NCBI RefSeq assembly: GCF_036178845.1
Contig: NZ_CP108071.1
Coordinates: forward strand, 62,001 to 126,000
Source of the DNA: Streptomyces sp. NBC_00271
GTDB lineage: Bacteria > Actinomycetota > Actinomycetes > Streptomycetales > Streptomycetaceae
Reading direction: 5' to 3'
Length of the DNA stretch: 64,000 nt
A model generated the notes under the pieces. The model was not told where the DNA came from, did no database searches, and worked only from the letters and a program-made list of their open reading frames with translations. Made by a program: the position numbers and the translations under genes. Of this stretch, positions 63,781 through 64,000 are shown piece by piece (the stretch's first letter is position 1; every line of letters begins with the position of its first letter).

Positions 63781-64000
63781 TCAGTTCAAGACAACCAGAG
63801 CGCTGGAGACAGCACTCTCCAGGAACGCCCGGCCGGCGTGGACGTTGCCCATGACGCGCAGCCCTTGAACGAAGGCGGCCAGGAATCGGGCCGGCCCTGC
63901 CGGGCCCTTGTCAGCGGACAGCTCGCCACGCGCCCGCGCTCGCCCCAGGGCGCCGACGAGAGTGCCCTCCACCAGGCGCAGCGTCGCTCGGTTGCCGGAT
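63781..64000 (-). CDS. TetR-family regulator, 5' end outside window
   Basis: The last ~73 residues are visible, open to the window edge: SGNRATLRLVEGTLVGALGR, RARARGELSADKGPAGPARF, LAAFVQGLRVMGNVHAGRAF, LESAVSSALVVLN. This is the C-terminal ligand domain of a TetR regulator; the HTH lies beyond base 64000. It probably controls the SDR gene 81 bases downstream. A related C-terminal fragment lies at 22378. Confidence 0.75.
   Translation of the reverse strand, partial: SGNRATLRLVEGTLVGALGRARARGELSADKGPAGPARFLAAFVQGLRVMGNVHAGRAFLESAVSSALVVLN

Overview
The window is high-GC actinobacterial DNA, most likely from a Streptomyces-type organism. The signs are frequent GTG starts, two SARP/AfsR-type regulators, an RsbW-like anti-sigma kinase, DUF2332 and DUF4913 proteins, and homologues of the S. 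coelicolor SCO6880/SCO6881 families. It reads as an accessory region such as a chromosome arm, plasmid or mobile-element zone: over twenty insertion-sequence remnants or copies, a group II intron and a conjugation locus surround short islands of ordinary genes. No tRNA or rRNA gene, CRISPR array, integrase, relaxase or replication origin was recognised.

Region by region. 0-3.2 kb: end of a sugar/glycerol-type ABC importer operon with two ATPases carrying complementary defects, then a YgiN-like monooxygenase and a VanZ-like fragment. 3.2-5.7 kb: nested IS21, IS4 and IS30 remains. 6-17.1 kb: an unrecognised gene, a C-terminally shortened SARP regulator, an IS5-type relic, an RsbW-like kinase, a full-length SARP regulator and a Tat/lipobox peptidoglycan-recognition amidase. 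17.4-26.3 kb: an IS graveyard (IS110 interrupted by an intact IS3 element, IS256, IS5, IS630 pieces) holding two apparently intact cargo genes, a zeta-toxin-domain kinase and a GH18 lipoprotein. 26.3-27.8 kb: an FAD monooxygenase. 28.1-36.6 kb: an eight-gene minus-strand cluster resembling a type IV secretion/conjugation apparatus (P-loop-like protein, two pilin-like proteins, VirB8-like, VirB6-like, SCO6880-like, VirB4-like ATPase, VirD4-like coupling protein), with several junctions joined by 4-bp GTGA stop/start overlaps. 37.6-43.3 kb: a glycine-zipper membrane protein, IS/TetR relics, a protein with 48-residue tandem repeats and a small Cys-rich protein. 43.4-51.3 kb: an intact IS110 transposase, a second IS110 transposase split by an antisense group II intron, an IS1380 fragment and an IS1182 element. 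51.4-55.5 kb: two divergently placed members of one unrecognised Ser-rich/Gly-Ala-rich family around a DUF4913 protein and a truncated VirD4 copy. 55.7-64 kb: an IS3 element, a DrrAB-type efflux pump, a DUF2332 protein, an ISAs1 element, an SDR oxidoreductase and the end of a TetR regulator.

The most coherent functional unit is the conjugation-like cluster with its satellite proteins (Ser-rich pair, repeat protein, zeta-toxin protein, DUF4913, second VirD4). Because neither a relaxase nor an integrase is visible, the window probably holds only part of an integrative conjugative element or plasmid. The best-resolved novelty by direct reading is the group II intron: both ends, domain V, the branch-point A and IBS1/EBS1 can be placed, and removing it restores a 409-codon transposase frame exactly.
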